DNA of 64,000 nucleotides, from contig NZ_CALMYY010000088.1 in NCBI RefSeq assembly GCF_937873725.1, positions 81,695 through 145,694 of the forward strand. The letters are read 5' to 3'. Source of the stretch: an uncultured Dietzia sp. Lineage in GTDB: Bacteria > Actinomycetota > Actinomycetes > Mycobacteriales > Mycobacteriaceae. Shown one piece after another: positions 11,134 through 20,215 of the stretch. The translations under genes were made by a program, and so were the position numbers. The notes beneath the pieces are model-generated. The model was not told where the DNA came from. It was given only the letters and a program-made list of their open reading frames with translations, and ran no database searches. Every line of letters starts with the position of its first letter. Within the stretch, counting starts at the first letter, position 1.

Positions 11134-11667
11134 TCACGCCTGGGGCGACCCCGCGCCTCCGGCGACGGGGGCCTCCTGCTGGTCCTGTCGGGGCTGTTGC
11201 TGTGGCGACTGGTCCGGCGTCGGCTGGGGGCTCGTGGGGCCGCCCGGTCGGTCGGACGGCGTCGGGCTCTGCTGGCGCGGCGTCGCGACCTCGGAGCTGA
11301 CCGAGGACCCGGTCCCCGGCGGGGTGGACTGCCCGGTCGGGGCCGGCTCGGAGGAGTCGACGACCGGCGCGGTCGCGGTCGGGGCGGGCGGCGGGGCCGG
11401 CTCCGTGGTCGCCGGGGCAGGGGCCGGAGCCGGGCCGAAGCCCACCACCGGCTGCTCCCGGACCAGGAGGTACAACGCCCCGGTGAGGACGAAGGCGATC
11501 AGCAGGACCGCGGTGGTCCGCGACATCCTGAGGAACTCCCCCGCGAGGGCCAGGATCGCCGGGCGGGGGCGCCGGGACCGCCCGTCGGGATCCGGCGTCC
11601 CGCCGGGGTTCGACCGGTCGCGTCCGACCGGAGGTTCGCCGGTGGTGTCATCTCGGGTCCCGGACAT
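11134..11667 (-). CDS. Single-pass membrane protein with proline-rich C-terminus
   Basis: 177 residues: an N-terminal hydrophilic segment, one membrane helix (TAVLLIAFVLTGALYLLV, about 58-75), then an outer tail of about 95 residues dominated by Pro, Ala, Thr, Ser and Gln. No enzyme motif. By position (between mscS and ftsE) it corresponds to the proline-rich Rv3103c of M. tuberculosis. The start overlaps the mscS stop (TGATG). A wall-spanning or scaffold role near FtsEX is possible but unsupported. Confidence 0.8.
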   Translation of the reverse strand: MSGTRDDTTGEPPVGRDRSNPGGTPDPDGRSRRPRPAILALAGEFLRMSRTTAVLLIAFVLTGALYLLVREQPVVGFGPAPAPAPATTEPAPPPAPTATAPVVDSSEPAPTGQSTPPGTGSSVSSEVATPRQQSPTPSDRPGGPTSPQPTPDQSPQQQPRQDQQEAPVAGGAGSPQA

Positions 11668-12563
11668 CAGACCGCCCCCTCTCCGCTCGGCTGTCGCAGC
11701 ATCCCCGCTCGGATCGCCGCGAGTCCATCCGGGTCGAGGTTGATGCCCTCGGCGCGGAAACGACGCAGGATGACCGCCCTCATCCGGCGCCCCACCTCCC
11801 ACTGCATCCCGGGCTTGGTCCGCGCCAGGAGCCGGATCACCGTCTGCTCGAGCCGGATCGACTGCACACCCATGACGGTGGGCTCGTCGAGGATGTACTC
11901 GCCCACCCGGTCGTCCTCGATGATGTCGCGGCAGACCTGCGCCAGCACCTCGTGGGCCTTGTCCATGTCGGCGTTGTTGGGCACCGGGACGTCGATGACC
12001 GCACGCGCCCAGTCCTGCGATTGGTTGATCGCGGTGACGATCTGGCCGTTGGGGACGATCACGGCCTCGCCGTCGAGGTTGCGCAGCCGGGTGATCCTCA
12101 GCGTGACGTCCTCGACCGTGCCCGAGGTGACGCCGGTCGACGTGGTGAGTTCGACGATGTCGCCGTAGGCGTACTGCCGCTCGGCGAGGATGAAGAATCC
12201 GGAGAGGAAGTCCTGCACGATCTTCTGCGCGCCGAAGCCGAGCGCCGCGCCGAGCACCGTGGCCGGCGCCACCAGGGTGACCAGGTTGACGCCGAAGCGC
12301 AGCAGGATCTGGATGCCGACCAGGACGTACAGGACGCCCACCGCGACGTAGGAGAACACCTGGATCAGCGAGTGGAGGTGTTTGGACTCCTCCGACCAGT
12401 ACTCCTCGTCGACGTGCCGGGAGTCGATCCGTCCGGTCCACATCCGGGCGATCTTGGCGATCACCCGCGTCATCAGGGCCGCACCGAGGATCAGGAGGAC
12501 GACCTCCAGCCCCTGGTTGCTGAGCCAGGTCAGGATTCCACTGAAGTCGGCCCGGAACCTCAC
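11667..12563 (-). CDS. MscS-family mechanosensitive ion channel protein
   Basis: 298 residues: a first membrane helix (about 10-30), further helices ending in the pore-lining Gly/Ala-rich helix [24 protein letters not shown], then the MscS beta domain ([24 protein letters not shown]) and C-terminal domain. It is predicted to open under membrane tension and release osmolytes. The GTG at 12563 overlaps the prfB stop (GTGA); an upstream in-frame start would lie inside prfB. The prfB-mscS pairing is the same as Rv3105c-Rv3104c. Confidence 0.92.
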   Translation of the reverse strand: MRFRADFSGILTWLSNQGLEVVLLILGAALMTRVIAKIARMWTGRIDSRHVDEEYWSEESKHLHSLIQVFSYVAVGVLYVLVGIQILLRFGVNLVTLVAPATVLGAALGFGAQKIVQDFLSGFFILAERQYAYGDIVELTTSTGVTSGTVEDVTLRITRLRNLDGEAVIVPNGQIVTAINQSQDWARAVIDVPVPNNADMDKAHEVLAQVCRDIIEDDRVGEYILDEPTVMGVQSIRLEQTVIRLLARTKPGMQWEVGRRMRAVILRRFRAEGINLDPDGLAAIRAGMLRQPSGEGAV

Positions 12564-13669
12564 TCGGCGCCTGCCCCCTCCCGCATCCGCCAACGGATGC
12601 CCGCCTCGATGAACCCGTCGATGTCCCCGTCGAGCACGGCGGACGGGTTGTTGACCTCGTACTCGGTGCGCAGGTCCTTCACCATCTGATACGGATGCAG
12701 GACGTAGGAGCGCATCTGGTTACCCCACGAGGCGTTACCGCCAGCGCCGAGGGCGTCGAGCGCCGCCCGCTCCTCCTGCTGCTTGCGGGCGAGCAGCTTG
12801 GCCGCCAGGACCTTCATCGCCGCGACCTTGTTCTGCAGCTGGGATTTCTCGTTCTGGCACGTCACCACGATGCCGGTCGGGACGTGGGTGAGCCGGACCG
12901 CCGAGTCGGTGGTGTTGACGGACTGCCCACCGGGCCCGGAGGACCGGTAGACATCGACACGCACCTCGTTCTCGTCGACGTCGATCGAGTCCGTCTGCTC
13001 GACGACGGGGAGGACCTCGACCTCGGCGAACGAGGTCTGGCGGCGGCCCTGGTTGTCGAACGGGCTGATCCGCACCAGCCGGTGGGTGCCCTGCTCGACC
13101 GAGAGGGTGCCGTACATGTAGGGGTCGTGGACCACGAAGGTCGCGGACTTGATGCCCGCCTCCTCCGCGTACGAGGTGTCGTAGACCTCGACCTTGTGAC
13201 CGGCCTTCTCCGCCCACCGGATGTACATGCGCATGAGCATCTCCGCGAAGTCCGCCGCGTCGATGCCGCCGGCGCCGGAGCGGATGTTCACCACGGCCTC
13301 GCGCTGGTCGTACTCGCCGCTGAGCATCGTCTTGACCTCCATGGCCTCGACGTCCTCGCGGAGAGCGGAGCGTTCGGCGTCCGCCTCCGCGACCGCGTCC
13401 TCGCCCTCCTCCTCGGCCAACTCGTACATCAGGGGCAGGTCCTCGATGCGCTGACGCAGGTCACGGCACTTCCGGAGGTCGGCCTGGATGTAGGAGAGCT
13501 CGCTGGTCACCTTCTGGGCCCGGTCCTGGTCGTTCCACAGGTCGGGATCGGCGGCCATCTGTTCGAGCTCGTCGACGCGGCGGGCGAGCTCCTCGATGTC
13601 GAGGACCTTCTCGACGGTGGTCATGGTGGCGTCGAGGGCGCCGATGTCGGCGGAAACGTCAGGGTGCAC
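12560..13669 (-). CDS. prfB: Peptide chain release factor 2
   Basis: 369 residues. The stop-codon recognition tripeptide SPF (202-204) identifies RF2 (UGA/UAA), and GGQ (247-249, in [10 protein letters not shown]) is the catalytic loop. The gene is continuous, with no programmed +1 frameshift as in E. coli. The GTG at 13669 gives a normal N-terminus; a TTG three codons upstream is the alternative. UGA is the main stop codon in this window, so RF2 carries most of the termination load. It heads a coupled unit with mscS and the proline-rich protein. Confidence 0.97.
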   Translation of the reverse strand: MHPDVSADIGALDATMTTVEKVLDIEELARRVDELEQMAADPDLWNDQDRAQKVTSELSYIQADLRKCRDLRQRIEDLPLMYELAEEEGEDAVAEADAERSALREDVEAMEVKTMLSGEYDQREAVVNIRSGAGGIDAADFAEMLMRMYIRWAEKAGHKVEVYDTSYAEEAGIKSATFVVHDPYMYGTLSVEQGTHRLVRISPFDNQGRRQTSFAEVEVLPVVEQTDSIDVDENEVRVDVYRSSGPGGQSVNTTDSAVRLTHVPTGIVVTCQNEKSQLQNKVAAMKVLAAKLLARKQQEERAALDALGAGGNASWGNQMRSYVLHPYQMVKDLRTEYEVNNPSAVLDGDIDGFIEAGIRWRMREGAGAE

Positions 13670-13837
13670 GGAAGCCAACTCTACGCGGACCGGACGTCGT
13701 CTCGCGTTTGACCACCCGACTCCCTCCCGTGGTCCGCCGCACGCTCACCCGTCGCCCGTCGGGGGTAGCGTCGACCGCGGCGTACCCGCCACCGGACGAG
13801 GTCAGCGGGCCGCCCGAGGCCCTAGCGGAGGAAGTGC

Positions 13838-14647
13838 ATGTCCATCGACACCAGCCGCCCACGCCCACTTCCCCACGAGACCGTCGCGCCGATGACCGAC
13901 GCGGACCTGGCCGCCCGCCTCGTCGTTGGCGCCGGAACCCTCGCGCGACGCCTGCGCGAGGACGGACTGGACGTCCACCGCAAGACCTCGGTCTCCGATG
14001 TGGTCACCGAGGCCGACGAAGCGGCCGAGCGGGAGATCACCGCGCTCCTGGCCGCCCATCGCCCCGGAGACGGGGTCCTCGGGGAGGAGGGCACCCTCGT
14101 GCCGGCCGAGCACGAGCGTCGATGGGTCGTGGACCCTGTGGACGGGACCTACAACTTCGTCACCGGTTCCGACTACTGGTGCTCGGCGGTGGCCGTGACC
14201 GGCGGCGACGGCTACCTGCTGGGGGCCGTCCACCGCCCCGTCACCGGGGACACCTTCGTCGGCGGCTCCGACCTGCCCACCCGCCGCAACGGGGTGCCGG
14301 TCGACAGGCTCACCCCGGGCGACCTCGCCGACGGCAGCCTGGCCACCTATCTCCACCCGCCGTTCTTCGCCGACCCCGACCTCGCCGAGCCCTTCCACCG
14401 GGTCAGCCGGGGAGCGGCGACCATCAGGATGCTCGGCTCGGGCTCCGTGGACCTGGCATCGGTGGCGTGTGGCGTCCACACCGTGTGGTGCCAGCACTCC
14501 TGCCCGGAATGGGACTGGCTGCCCGGGCGGGCGCTGGTCGAGGGCGCCGGCGGGGTCTGCACCACCGTCGAGGTGAACGGCTACGACTGGTTTGTCGCCG
14601 GGCGACCCCGCGCGGTCGATCAGGCCGTCGCCCTCCTGCGCGGCTGA
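13838..14647 (+). CDS. hisN: Inositol-monophosphatase-family phosphatase, HisN-type
   Basis: 269 residues. Metal-site motifs of the IMPase family: SDVVTEAD (53-60), GEEG (82-85), WVVDPVDGTYNF (96-107) and EWDW (224-227). Rv3137, in the equivalent place before fadE24 in M. tuberculosis, is a histidinol-phosphate phosphatase, so I favour that role in histidine synthesis; inositol or other sugar phosphates are alternatives. GGAGGA precedes the ATG by about 6 nt. Divergent from prfB. Confidence 0.85.
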   Translation: MSIDTSRPRPLPHETVAPMTDADLAARLVVGAGTLARRLREDGLDVHRKTSVSDVVTEADEAAEREITALLAAHRPGDGVLGEEGTLVPAEHERRWVVDPVDGTYNFVTGSDYWCSAVAVTGGDGYLLGAVHRPVTGDTFVGGSDLPTRRNGVPVDRLTPGDLADGSLATYLHPPFFADPDLAEPFHRVSRGAATIRMLGSGSVDLASVACGVHTVWCQHSCPEWDWLPGRALVEGAGGVCTTVEVNGYDWFVAGRPRAVDQAVALLRG

Positions 14648-14704
14648 GCTCGCCGCCCCCACCTGCGACTTCCACCCCTCGCGGGGAAAGTGTGGCGTCC
14701 GGAA

Positions 14705-14722
14705 CTTACTCCGAAGTAAGGT
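14705..14722 (+). promoter_or_regulatory. Inverted repeat overlapping the fadE24 -10 element
   Basis: CTTACT-CCGA-AGTAAG (14705-14720) is a 6-bp-arm palindrome whose right half contains the -10 TAAGGT (14717-14722). The ATG/GTG starts of fadE24 follow after about 43 nt. The shape fits a TetR-type repressor site for a fatty-acid catabolism operon; the regulator is unknown. Confidence 0.55.
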
Positions 14723-14764
14723 ATCGGGGACAGCACCGTCCACCGTCCGTCACGAGAACAGCTG

Positions 14765-16174
14765 GTGATGATGAGCAAGAACCCCACGCCCCCGTCCACG
14801 ACCGGACGCGCGGAGACCTCGACCCCGGGCAAGAACCCCACGCGCATCGACGCGATCGGCGCCGCGATGCGCGCCCTCACGACCATCACGGGGTCGGAGT
14901 TCGCCGAGCGCTTCAAGCTGCGGCAGAAGGTCGACCGGGTGGCCTACGAGGCCACCCGGACCGGCTTCAAGACCCTGGGCGCCGCGACGGAGTCCTTCAA
15001 GAAGGTGTCCGGCGGCGGCGCGCCCAAGCGGCTCCCCGACGCGGACACCGAGGCCCGGCCCGACCTGTTCGACCTCACCCTCGACGACGAGCAGCAGATG
15101 ATCGTCGAGACCGTGCGCGACTTCGCCGCCGAGGTGATCCGTCCGGCGGCCCACGACGCCGACCACGCCGCCGAGGCGCCCGCGTCGCTGATGGCCCGGT
15201 CCGCCGAGATCGGTGCCGCCCTGCTCAACGTCCCCGAGGAGTTCGAGGGCATCGCCACCGAGCGCGGCGTGGTGACCAACGCGCTCGTCGCCGAGGCGCT
15301 CGCGTACGGCGACATGGGCCTGGCCCTGCCGATCCTCGCCCCCTCGGGCGTGGCGACCACCCTCACCCAGTTCGGCTCGGACGCCCAGCAGAAGTCCTAT
15401 CTCCCGGCGTTCGCCTCCGAGAAGGTCCCGGCGGCCGCGGTCGTGGTGGCCGAGCCGCGTCCACTGTTCGACCCGTTCGATCTCAGGACCACGGCCACGC
15501 GCGTGCCCGGCGGCTTCTCGCTCTCCGGCGTCAAGTCGATGGTGCCCACGGCCGGGAGCGCCGAACTCTTCGTCGTCGCCGCCACCCTCGACGGTTCCCC
15601 GACCTTCTTCGTGGTCGAGTCGGACACCGACGGCCTCGTCGTGGAGGCCGACCCGTCCATGGGGCTCCGCGCCGCCGGCCTCGGTCGGATCGTCCTCACC
15701 GACGTCTCGCTGCCCGCCGACGCGATCCTCGGAGGCCCGGAGGCCTCCCCCGAGGACCGGATGGCCACCTACGCCGACATCGTCCGGCTCTCGCGGCTCG
15801 GGTGGGCCGCGCTCGCCGTCGGCACCTCCCACGCCGTCCTGGACTACGTGACCCCGTACGTCAAGGAGCGCAGGGCGTTCGGCGAGCCCATCGCATACCG
15901 CCAGGCGGTGGCGTTCGCCGTCGCGGACATGGCCACCGAGCTGGACGGCATGCGCCTGGTGACCTGGCGTGGCGCCTCGCGCGCCGAACAGGGCATGTCC
16001 TTCGCCCGCGAGGCCGCGCTGGCCCGCAAGATCGCGGCGGACAAGGGCATGCGGATCGGCCTGGACGGCGTCCAGCTCCTCGGCGGCCACGGCTTCACCA
16101 AGGAGCACCCCGTCGAGCGGTGGTACCGCGACCTGCGAGCCGTGGGCGTGGCCGAGGGCGTGGTGGTCCTGTGA
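14765..16174 (+). CDS. fadE24: Acyl-CoA dehydrogenase family protein, FadE24-like
   Basis: 469 residues, longer than a normal acyl-CoA dehydrogenase (about 380-400) because of a basic N-terminal extension of about 90 residues. The core begins FDLTLDDEQQMIVETVRDFAAEVIRP. M. tuberculosis FadE24 has the same length and partner. The catalytic Glu is not obvious: the usual IYEGT block reads VGVAEGV, so this may be the non-catalytic half of a FadE23/FadE24 heteromer. Starts GTG 14765, ATG 14768 and ATG 14771 are all possible. fadE23 follows after 50 nt. Confidence 0.9.
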   Translation: MMMSKNPTPPSTTGRAETSTPGKNPTRIDAIGAAMRALTTITGSEFAERFKLRQKVDRVAYEATRTGFKTLGAATESFKKVSGGGAPKRLPDADTEARPDLFDLTLDDEQQMIVETVRDFAAEVIRPAAHDADHAAEAPASLMARSAEIGAALLNVPEEFEGIATERGVVTNALVAEALAYGDMGLALPILAPSGVATTLTQFGSDAQQKSYLPAFASEKVPAAAVVVAEPRPLFDPFDLRTTATRVPGGFSLSGVKSMVPTAGSAELFVVAATLDGSPTFFVVESDTDGLVVEADPSMGLRAAGLGRIVLTDVSLPADAILGGPEASPEDRMATYADIVRLSRLGWAALAVGTSHAVLDYVTPYVKERRAFGEPIAYRQAVAFAVADMATELDGMRLVTWRGASRAEQGMSFAREAALARKIAADKGMRIGLDGVQLLGGHGFTKEHPVERWYRDLRAVGVAEGVVVL

Positions 16175-16224
16175 GCGCCGCCCACCAGACCACCTCCCCC
16201 ACCCGGACGTAAGGACCATCGACG

Positions 16225-17430
16225 ATGATCAACCTCGAACTCCCCAAGCGGCTCCAGGTGGGCGCCAACCAGGCCCGCCAGGTCGCCACCCAGATCTTCC
16301 GTCCCGTCTCCCGCAAGTACGACCTCGCGGAGCACGAGTACCCCGTCGAACTCGACACCCTCAAGGCCCTGATGGAGGCCATGGAGGACGCCGGCAAGGC
16401 GGCCTCGGGCGCCACCATGGGCTCGGGCGGTGCCCCGCGTCGGGAGGGCGTGTCCAACGGCGGCAACATGAAGTCCCTGCTCAACATCATCGAGACGTGC
16501 TGGGGCGACGTGGGACTGACCCTGTCGATCCCGCGTCAGGGCCTGGGCAACTCCGCCATCGCGGCCGTCGCCAACGACGAGCAGATGGAGAGGTTCGGCC
16601 GGGTGTGGGCCTCCATGGCCATCACCGAACCCGAGTTCGGCTCCGACTCCGCGGCGGTCTCCACCACCGCCCGGTTGGACGGCGACGAGTACGTGATCAA
16701 CGGGACCAAGATCTACATCACCTCCGGCGCGCGCGCGGACCACATCGTGGTGTGGGCGACGCTGGACAAGAGCAAGGGCCGCGCGGCCATCAAGTCCTTC
16801 GTGGTGCCCCGCGAGCACCCGGGTGTCAACGTGGACCGGCTCGAGCACAAGCTCGGCATCCGCGCCTCCGACACCGCCCAGATCACGTTCACCGACTGCC
16901 GTGTCCCCAAGGAGAACCTCCTGGGTGACCCGGAGATCCGGGTGGACAAGGGCTTCGCCGGCGCCATGCAGACCTTCGACAACACCCGGCCCCTGGTCGC
17001 GGGGATGGCCGTGGGCGTCGCCCGCGCCGCCCTCGAGGAGATCCGCACCCTCCTCGAGGAGGCGGGGATGGAGATCGACTACGACCGGCCGGCCACCAGC
17101 CAACCCGCCGCGGTCGCCAAGTACCTCGAGCTCGAGGCCGACTGGGAGTCCGCGTACCTGCTCACGCTGCGCGCGGCGTGGATGGCCGACAACAAGATGC
17201 CCAACACCAAGGAGGCGTCCATGTGCAAGGCCAAGGCCGGTCGCACCGGCTCCGCGGTCACCCTGGGCGCGGTCGAACTCGCGGGCAGCTACGGCTACTC
17301 CGAGCGCAGCTTCCTGGAGAAGTGGGCGCGCGACTCGAAGATCCTCGACATCTTCGAGGGCACCCAGCAGATCCAGCAGCTGGTGATCGCCCGACGGATG
17401 CTGGACCTGTCCAGCGCCGAGCTGAAGTGA
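16225..17430 (+). CDS. fadE23: Acyl-CoA dehydrogenase, FadE23-like
   Basis: 401 residues, equal to the length I remember for FadE23. FAD-linked alpha,beta-dehydrogenation of acyl-CoA is the family reaction. Motifs: MAITEPEFGSDSAA (FAD and substrate loop), INGTKIYITSGARAD, and DIFEGTQQIQQ with the expected catalytic Glu in EGT. AAGGA lies about 9 nt before the ATG. The intact active site here and the odd one in FadE24 suggest the two work as a heteromer. Substrate is unknown; a large or branched acyl-CoA is possible. Confidence 0.93.
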   Translation: MINLELPKRLQVGANQARQVATQIFRPVSRKYDLAEHEYPVELDTLKALMEAMEDAGKAASGATMGSGGAPRREGVSNGGNMKSLLNIIETCWGDVGLTLSIPRQGLGNSAIAAVANDEQMERFGRVWASMAITEPEFGSDSAAVSTTARLDGDEYVINGTKIYITSGARADHIVVWATLDKSKGRAAIKSFVVPREHPGVNVDRLEHKLGIRASDTAQITFTDCRVPKENLLGDPEIRVDKGFAGAMQTFDNTRPLVAGMAVGVARAALEEIRTLLEEAGMEIDYDRPATSQPAAVAKYLELEADWESAYLLTLRAAWMADNKMPNTKEASMCKAKAGRTGSAVTLGAVELAGSYGYSERSFLEKWARDSKILDIFEGTQQIQQLVIARRMLDLSSAELK

Positions 17431-17454
17431 CCTGACACCCGGCCGGACCACGGG

Positions 17455-17514
17455 GGCGGCACGAGAGGGGCCCGGTACCGAAGCGCTTCGGTACCGGGCC
17501 CCTCTCGTGCCGCC
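17455..17514. terminator. 60-bp perfect palindrome, bidirectional terminator
   Basis: Two 30-bp arms (17455-17484 and 17485-17514) are perfectly complementary with no spacer; the centre is AAGCGCTT. It lies 24 nt after the fadE23 stop and 14 nt before the stop of the convergent protease gene, as expected for a shared terminator. The absence of a loop and the arm length are unusual. Confidence 0.85.
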
Positions 17515-17528
17515 GGGGCGACCGCGCG

Positions 17529-18239
17529 TCAGGCCTGCTGGAAGCCGCGCCCCGGCCAGTTGCGGGCCGTGGCGTCGGCGACGATCGCGTCAAAGGAGAA
17601 GGCGAAGGCCGGGACGAAGAAGGGGCTCTGCGCCGGGTGGACGCACGGCGGCAGGACGGAGGACACGCTGCCGAGCGGTCCCGCGGCCGGCGCCATCTGG
17701 CCCCCGGACAGCAGTCCCACCAGGCGACCGTCCCGGGTCACGGGCCCACCGGAGTCACCGTGACCGGCACACGCGTGGGCCCAGAACTTCACCCCGTCGC
17801 GCTGCCAGGTGATGCCGCAGGTGTGGCCGGTCGACGCGCCGTCCTTGCAGACAACATCGCCGAACTCGGGCGCGGGCCCCCGGCCCGTGACGCCCGGCTG
17901 GCGCACCGGCACCGCGACGCGCGGGTCGAGCCGGATGACCGAGTAGTCGAGGATCTCGTTCCGCGTGACGACGGTCCCGATCACGCCGGCAGCCTCGTCG
18001 TCCCGGAGGATCACGGGGGCGTTGATGCGGTCGCTGCAGTGTGCGGCGGTGAACGCGACCGGGGTTCCGCCCGCGTCGTACCCCGCCGTGGTCAGGGTGC
18101 ACCCCGCGGTTCCCCCGACGAGCACCGGGGTCCCGCCCGCGACCGGCACCGCGGCCTGCGCCGCCGCCGGGGCCACGAGGACCGTCGCCCCCGCCAACAG
18201 AGCCGTCGCGGCGAGTCGCGTCAGACCGGTGAACCTCAT
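17529..18239 (-). CDS. Secreted chymotrypsin-like (S1) serine protease
   Basis: 236 residues. Signal peptide with cleavage near AQA/AVP (about 29). Catalytic triad visible: His67 in TAAHC, Asp99 in LDYSVIRLD, Ser163 in GDSGGP. Cysteine pairs C47/C68 and C131/C141, plus others, suggest disulfides of an exported enzyme. Similar proteins are common in Dietzia, Rhodococcus and Corynebacterium; substrates are unknown. Converges on fadE23 across a long palindromic terminator. Confidence 0.9.
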   Translation of the reverse strand: MRFTGLTRLAATALLAGATVLVAPAAAQAAVPVAGGTPVLVGGTAGCTLTTAGYDAGGTPVAFTAAHCSDRINAPVILRDDEAAGVIGTVVTRNEILDYSVIRLDPRVAVPVRQPGVTGRGPAPEFGDVVCKDGASTGHTCGITWQRDGVKFWAHACAGHGDSGGPVTRDGRLVGLLSGGQMAPAAGPLGSVSSVLPPCVHPAQSPFFVPAFAFSFDAIVADATARNWPGRGFQQA

Positions 18240-18353
18240 GTGCGTGTCCTTCCCACTCCGGCGGACATGCCGGGGTTTACGCCCCCGGCAGTCTATCGGT
18301 CGCCGGCCCCCGGCGCACGACCCACGACGGGCGGCGGCCCGGCTCCACGGGCG

Positions 18354-18923
18354 TCACCGGCGTTCCACGGTGATGCCGATCGAGGGACGACCCGTCGGGT
18401 CACCGTCCACCTGCGACCAGATCGCGGCCACGATGGGCTGGAGGAACAGCTCGCCCACCTGATCCATGATCGTGCGCACCACCTGGACCTTGTCGGGCGT
18501 CCGCGTGGACGCGTGCCCCCCGCGCCGCAGCCCGTCGACCTCCCTGGTGGTGAGCTCGACGATCGCCTCCAGGAGCGAGGCCCCGCGCCCGTCGGGCTCG
18601 AGCAGGGCGCGGTTGAGGTACCTCACCACCTGCGGGTTCTCCCGGAGCATCGCGCGGACTGCGACGTTGCGCGCCTCCACAACCTCGGCCGCCGACCCCG
18701 TGTGGTGGACCGTCGCCAGCGCGCCGACCACCCGTTCCACCACCAGTCCGTCGACGGCCCGGCGCAGCCCCTCCTTGGTCCCGAAGTGATGCTGGATCAG
18801 ACCGATCGTCACCCCGACCTCGGCGGCCACCCTCCGCATGGACACCCCGTCCTCTCCGTGCTCGGCGTAGAGCTCGAGCGCCGCGGCGCGGATCCGCGCC
18901 CGTGCGGACTGGTCTGCCTGCAT
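18354..18923 (-). CDS. TetR-family transcriptional regulator
   Basis: 189 residues. An N-terminal helix-turn-helix (RIRAAALELYAEHGEDGVSMRRVAAEVGVTIGLIQHHFGTKEGLRRAV, about 10-57) is followed by a variable ligand-binding domain. AGGGGG precedes the ATG. It is divergent from a fadE gene across 131 bp holding a palindrome over both promoters, so it likely represses that fadE and itself, with an acyl-CoA as a plausible inducer. Confidence 0.9.
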   Translation of the reverse strand: MQADQSARARIRAAALELYAEHGEDGVSMRRVAAEVGVTIGLIQHHFGTKEGLRRAVDGLVVERVVGALATVHHTGSAAEVVEARNVAVRAMLRENPQVVRYLNRALLEPDGRGASLLEAIVELTTREVDGLRRGGHASTRTPDKVQVVRTIMDQVGELFLQPIVAAIWSQVDGDPTGRPSIGITVERR

Positions 18924-18985
18924 GGTGCCCCCTGAGTTCTCGCGTCACGCGCGATGTGAGCGGATCGGTCGACGTTCGCGACCAT

Positions 18986-19003
18986 ACGCTTGTATTGTAG
19001 CGT
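18986..19003. promoter_or_regulatory. Operator-like palindrome over divergent TetR/fadE promoters
   Basis: ACGCT (18986-18990) and AGCGT (18999-19003) flank TGTATTGT. The spacer holds a plus-strand -10 (TATTGT, 18993-18998) and, on the minus strand, TACAAT (18999-18994). A repressor bound here would block both divergent promoters. Confidence 0.55.
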
Positions 19004-19054
19004 CTGAGACGGGCCGACCGGCCCAGATCACCTCGATTCCCCTGGAGATGACCC

Positions 19055-20215
19055 GTGTTCGAGCCCGCCCCCTACCGTTCCACATGGATGACCGACGACC
19101 TCGACGCCCTCCGCGCGCACACGCGGGCGTTCCTCGAGAAGGAGACCGCCCCCAACCTCGAGCGCTGGGCCGAGGAGGGTGCCGTCGACCGCGAGTTCTG
19201 GAACAAGGCCGGAGACGCGGGCCTGCTGTGCATCTCCATCCCGGAGGAGTACGGCGGCGGTGGCGGCACGTTCGCGCACGAGGCCGTGATCGCCGAGGAG
19301 CAGACGCGCGCCCTCGACGACGGCTGGGGCAACTCGGTCCACAGCACGATCGTGGCGCACTACATCCTCCAGTACGGCACGGAGGAGCAGAAGCAGCGGT
19401 GGCTGCTCAAGCTCGCCAGCGGCGAGATGGTGGGCGCGATCGCCATGACCGAGCCCGGCGCCGGGTCCGACCTCCAGGCGCTGCGCACCACCGCCGCCCG
19501 CGACGGCGACGACTTGGTGGTCAACGGTGCCAAGACCTTCATCTCCAACGGCATGCACTGTGACCTGCTCATCATCGTCGCCCGCACCGGCGGCGAGGGC
19601 GCACAGGGCCTCTCGCTCCTGGTGGCCGAGACCACCGACCTGCCCGGCTTCGACCGCGGCCGCAAGCTGGACAAGATCGGCCTGAAGTACCAGGACACGA
19701 TGGAGCTGTTCTTCGACGACATGCGCGTGCCCGCCGGCAACATCCTGGGCGGCGTGGAGTGCGAGGGTCAGGGCTTCATCCAGCTCATGCAGCAGCTCCC
19801 CCAGGAACGGCTGATCATCGCCGTCACCGCGGTGGCCGCCGCCGAGACCGCCGTGAGGCTCGCGACCGACTACGCCAAGGAGCGCGAGGCGTTCGGCAAG
19901 CCCATCCTCAAGTTCCAGAACCTGCGCTTCGAGCTGGCCGAGTGCAAGACCGAGGCCCTGGCCTCGCGCACCCTGCTCGACCACTGCATCAGCCTGCACC
20001 TGGAGGGCAGGCTGGACCCGGCCACCGCGTCGATGGCCAAGTACTACTGCACCGACAAGCAGTGCGAGATCATCGACCGCTGCCTCCAGGTCTTCGGCGG
20101 CTACGGCTTCATGACCGAGTACCCCATCGCCCGGATGTACGCCTCGGCCCGCGTGCAGAAGATCTACGGCGGCACCAACGAGATCATGAAGGAGCTGATC
20201 TCCCGGACCCTCTGA
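19055..20215 (+). CDS. Acyl-CoA dehydrogenase
   Basis: 386 residues, standard length. MTEPGAGSDLQALRTTA (substrate/FAD loop), NGAKTFISNG, and the C-terminal IYGGTNEIMKEL with the catalytic Glu of short- and medium-chain acyl-CoA dehydrogenases. GTG start with GGAGATG 6 nt upstream. Probably controlled by the divergent TetR gene. Its last 32 bp overlap the 3' end of the convergent monooxygenase-like gene. Confidence 0.93.
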   Translation: MFEPAPYRSTWMTDDLDALRAHTRAFLEKETAPNLERWAEEGAVDREFWNKAGDAGLLCISIPEEYGGGGGTFAHEAVIAEEQTRALDDGWGNSVHSTIVAHYILQYGTEEQKQRWLLKLASGEMVGAIAMTEPGAGSDLQALRTTAARDGDDLVVNGAKTFISNGMHCDLLIIVARTGGEGAQGLSLLVAETTDLPGFDRGRKLDKIGLKYQDTMELFFDDMRVPAGNILGGVECEGQGFIQLMQQLPQERLIIAVTAVAAAETAVRLATDYAKEREAFGKPILKFQNLRFELAECKTEALASRTLLDHCISLHLEGRLDPATASMAKYYCTDKQCEIIDRCLQVFGGYGFMTEYPIARMYASARVQKIYGGTNEIMKELISRTL

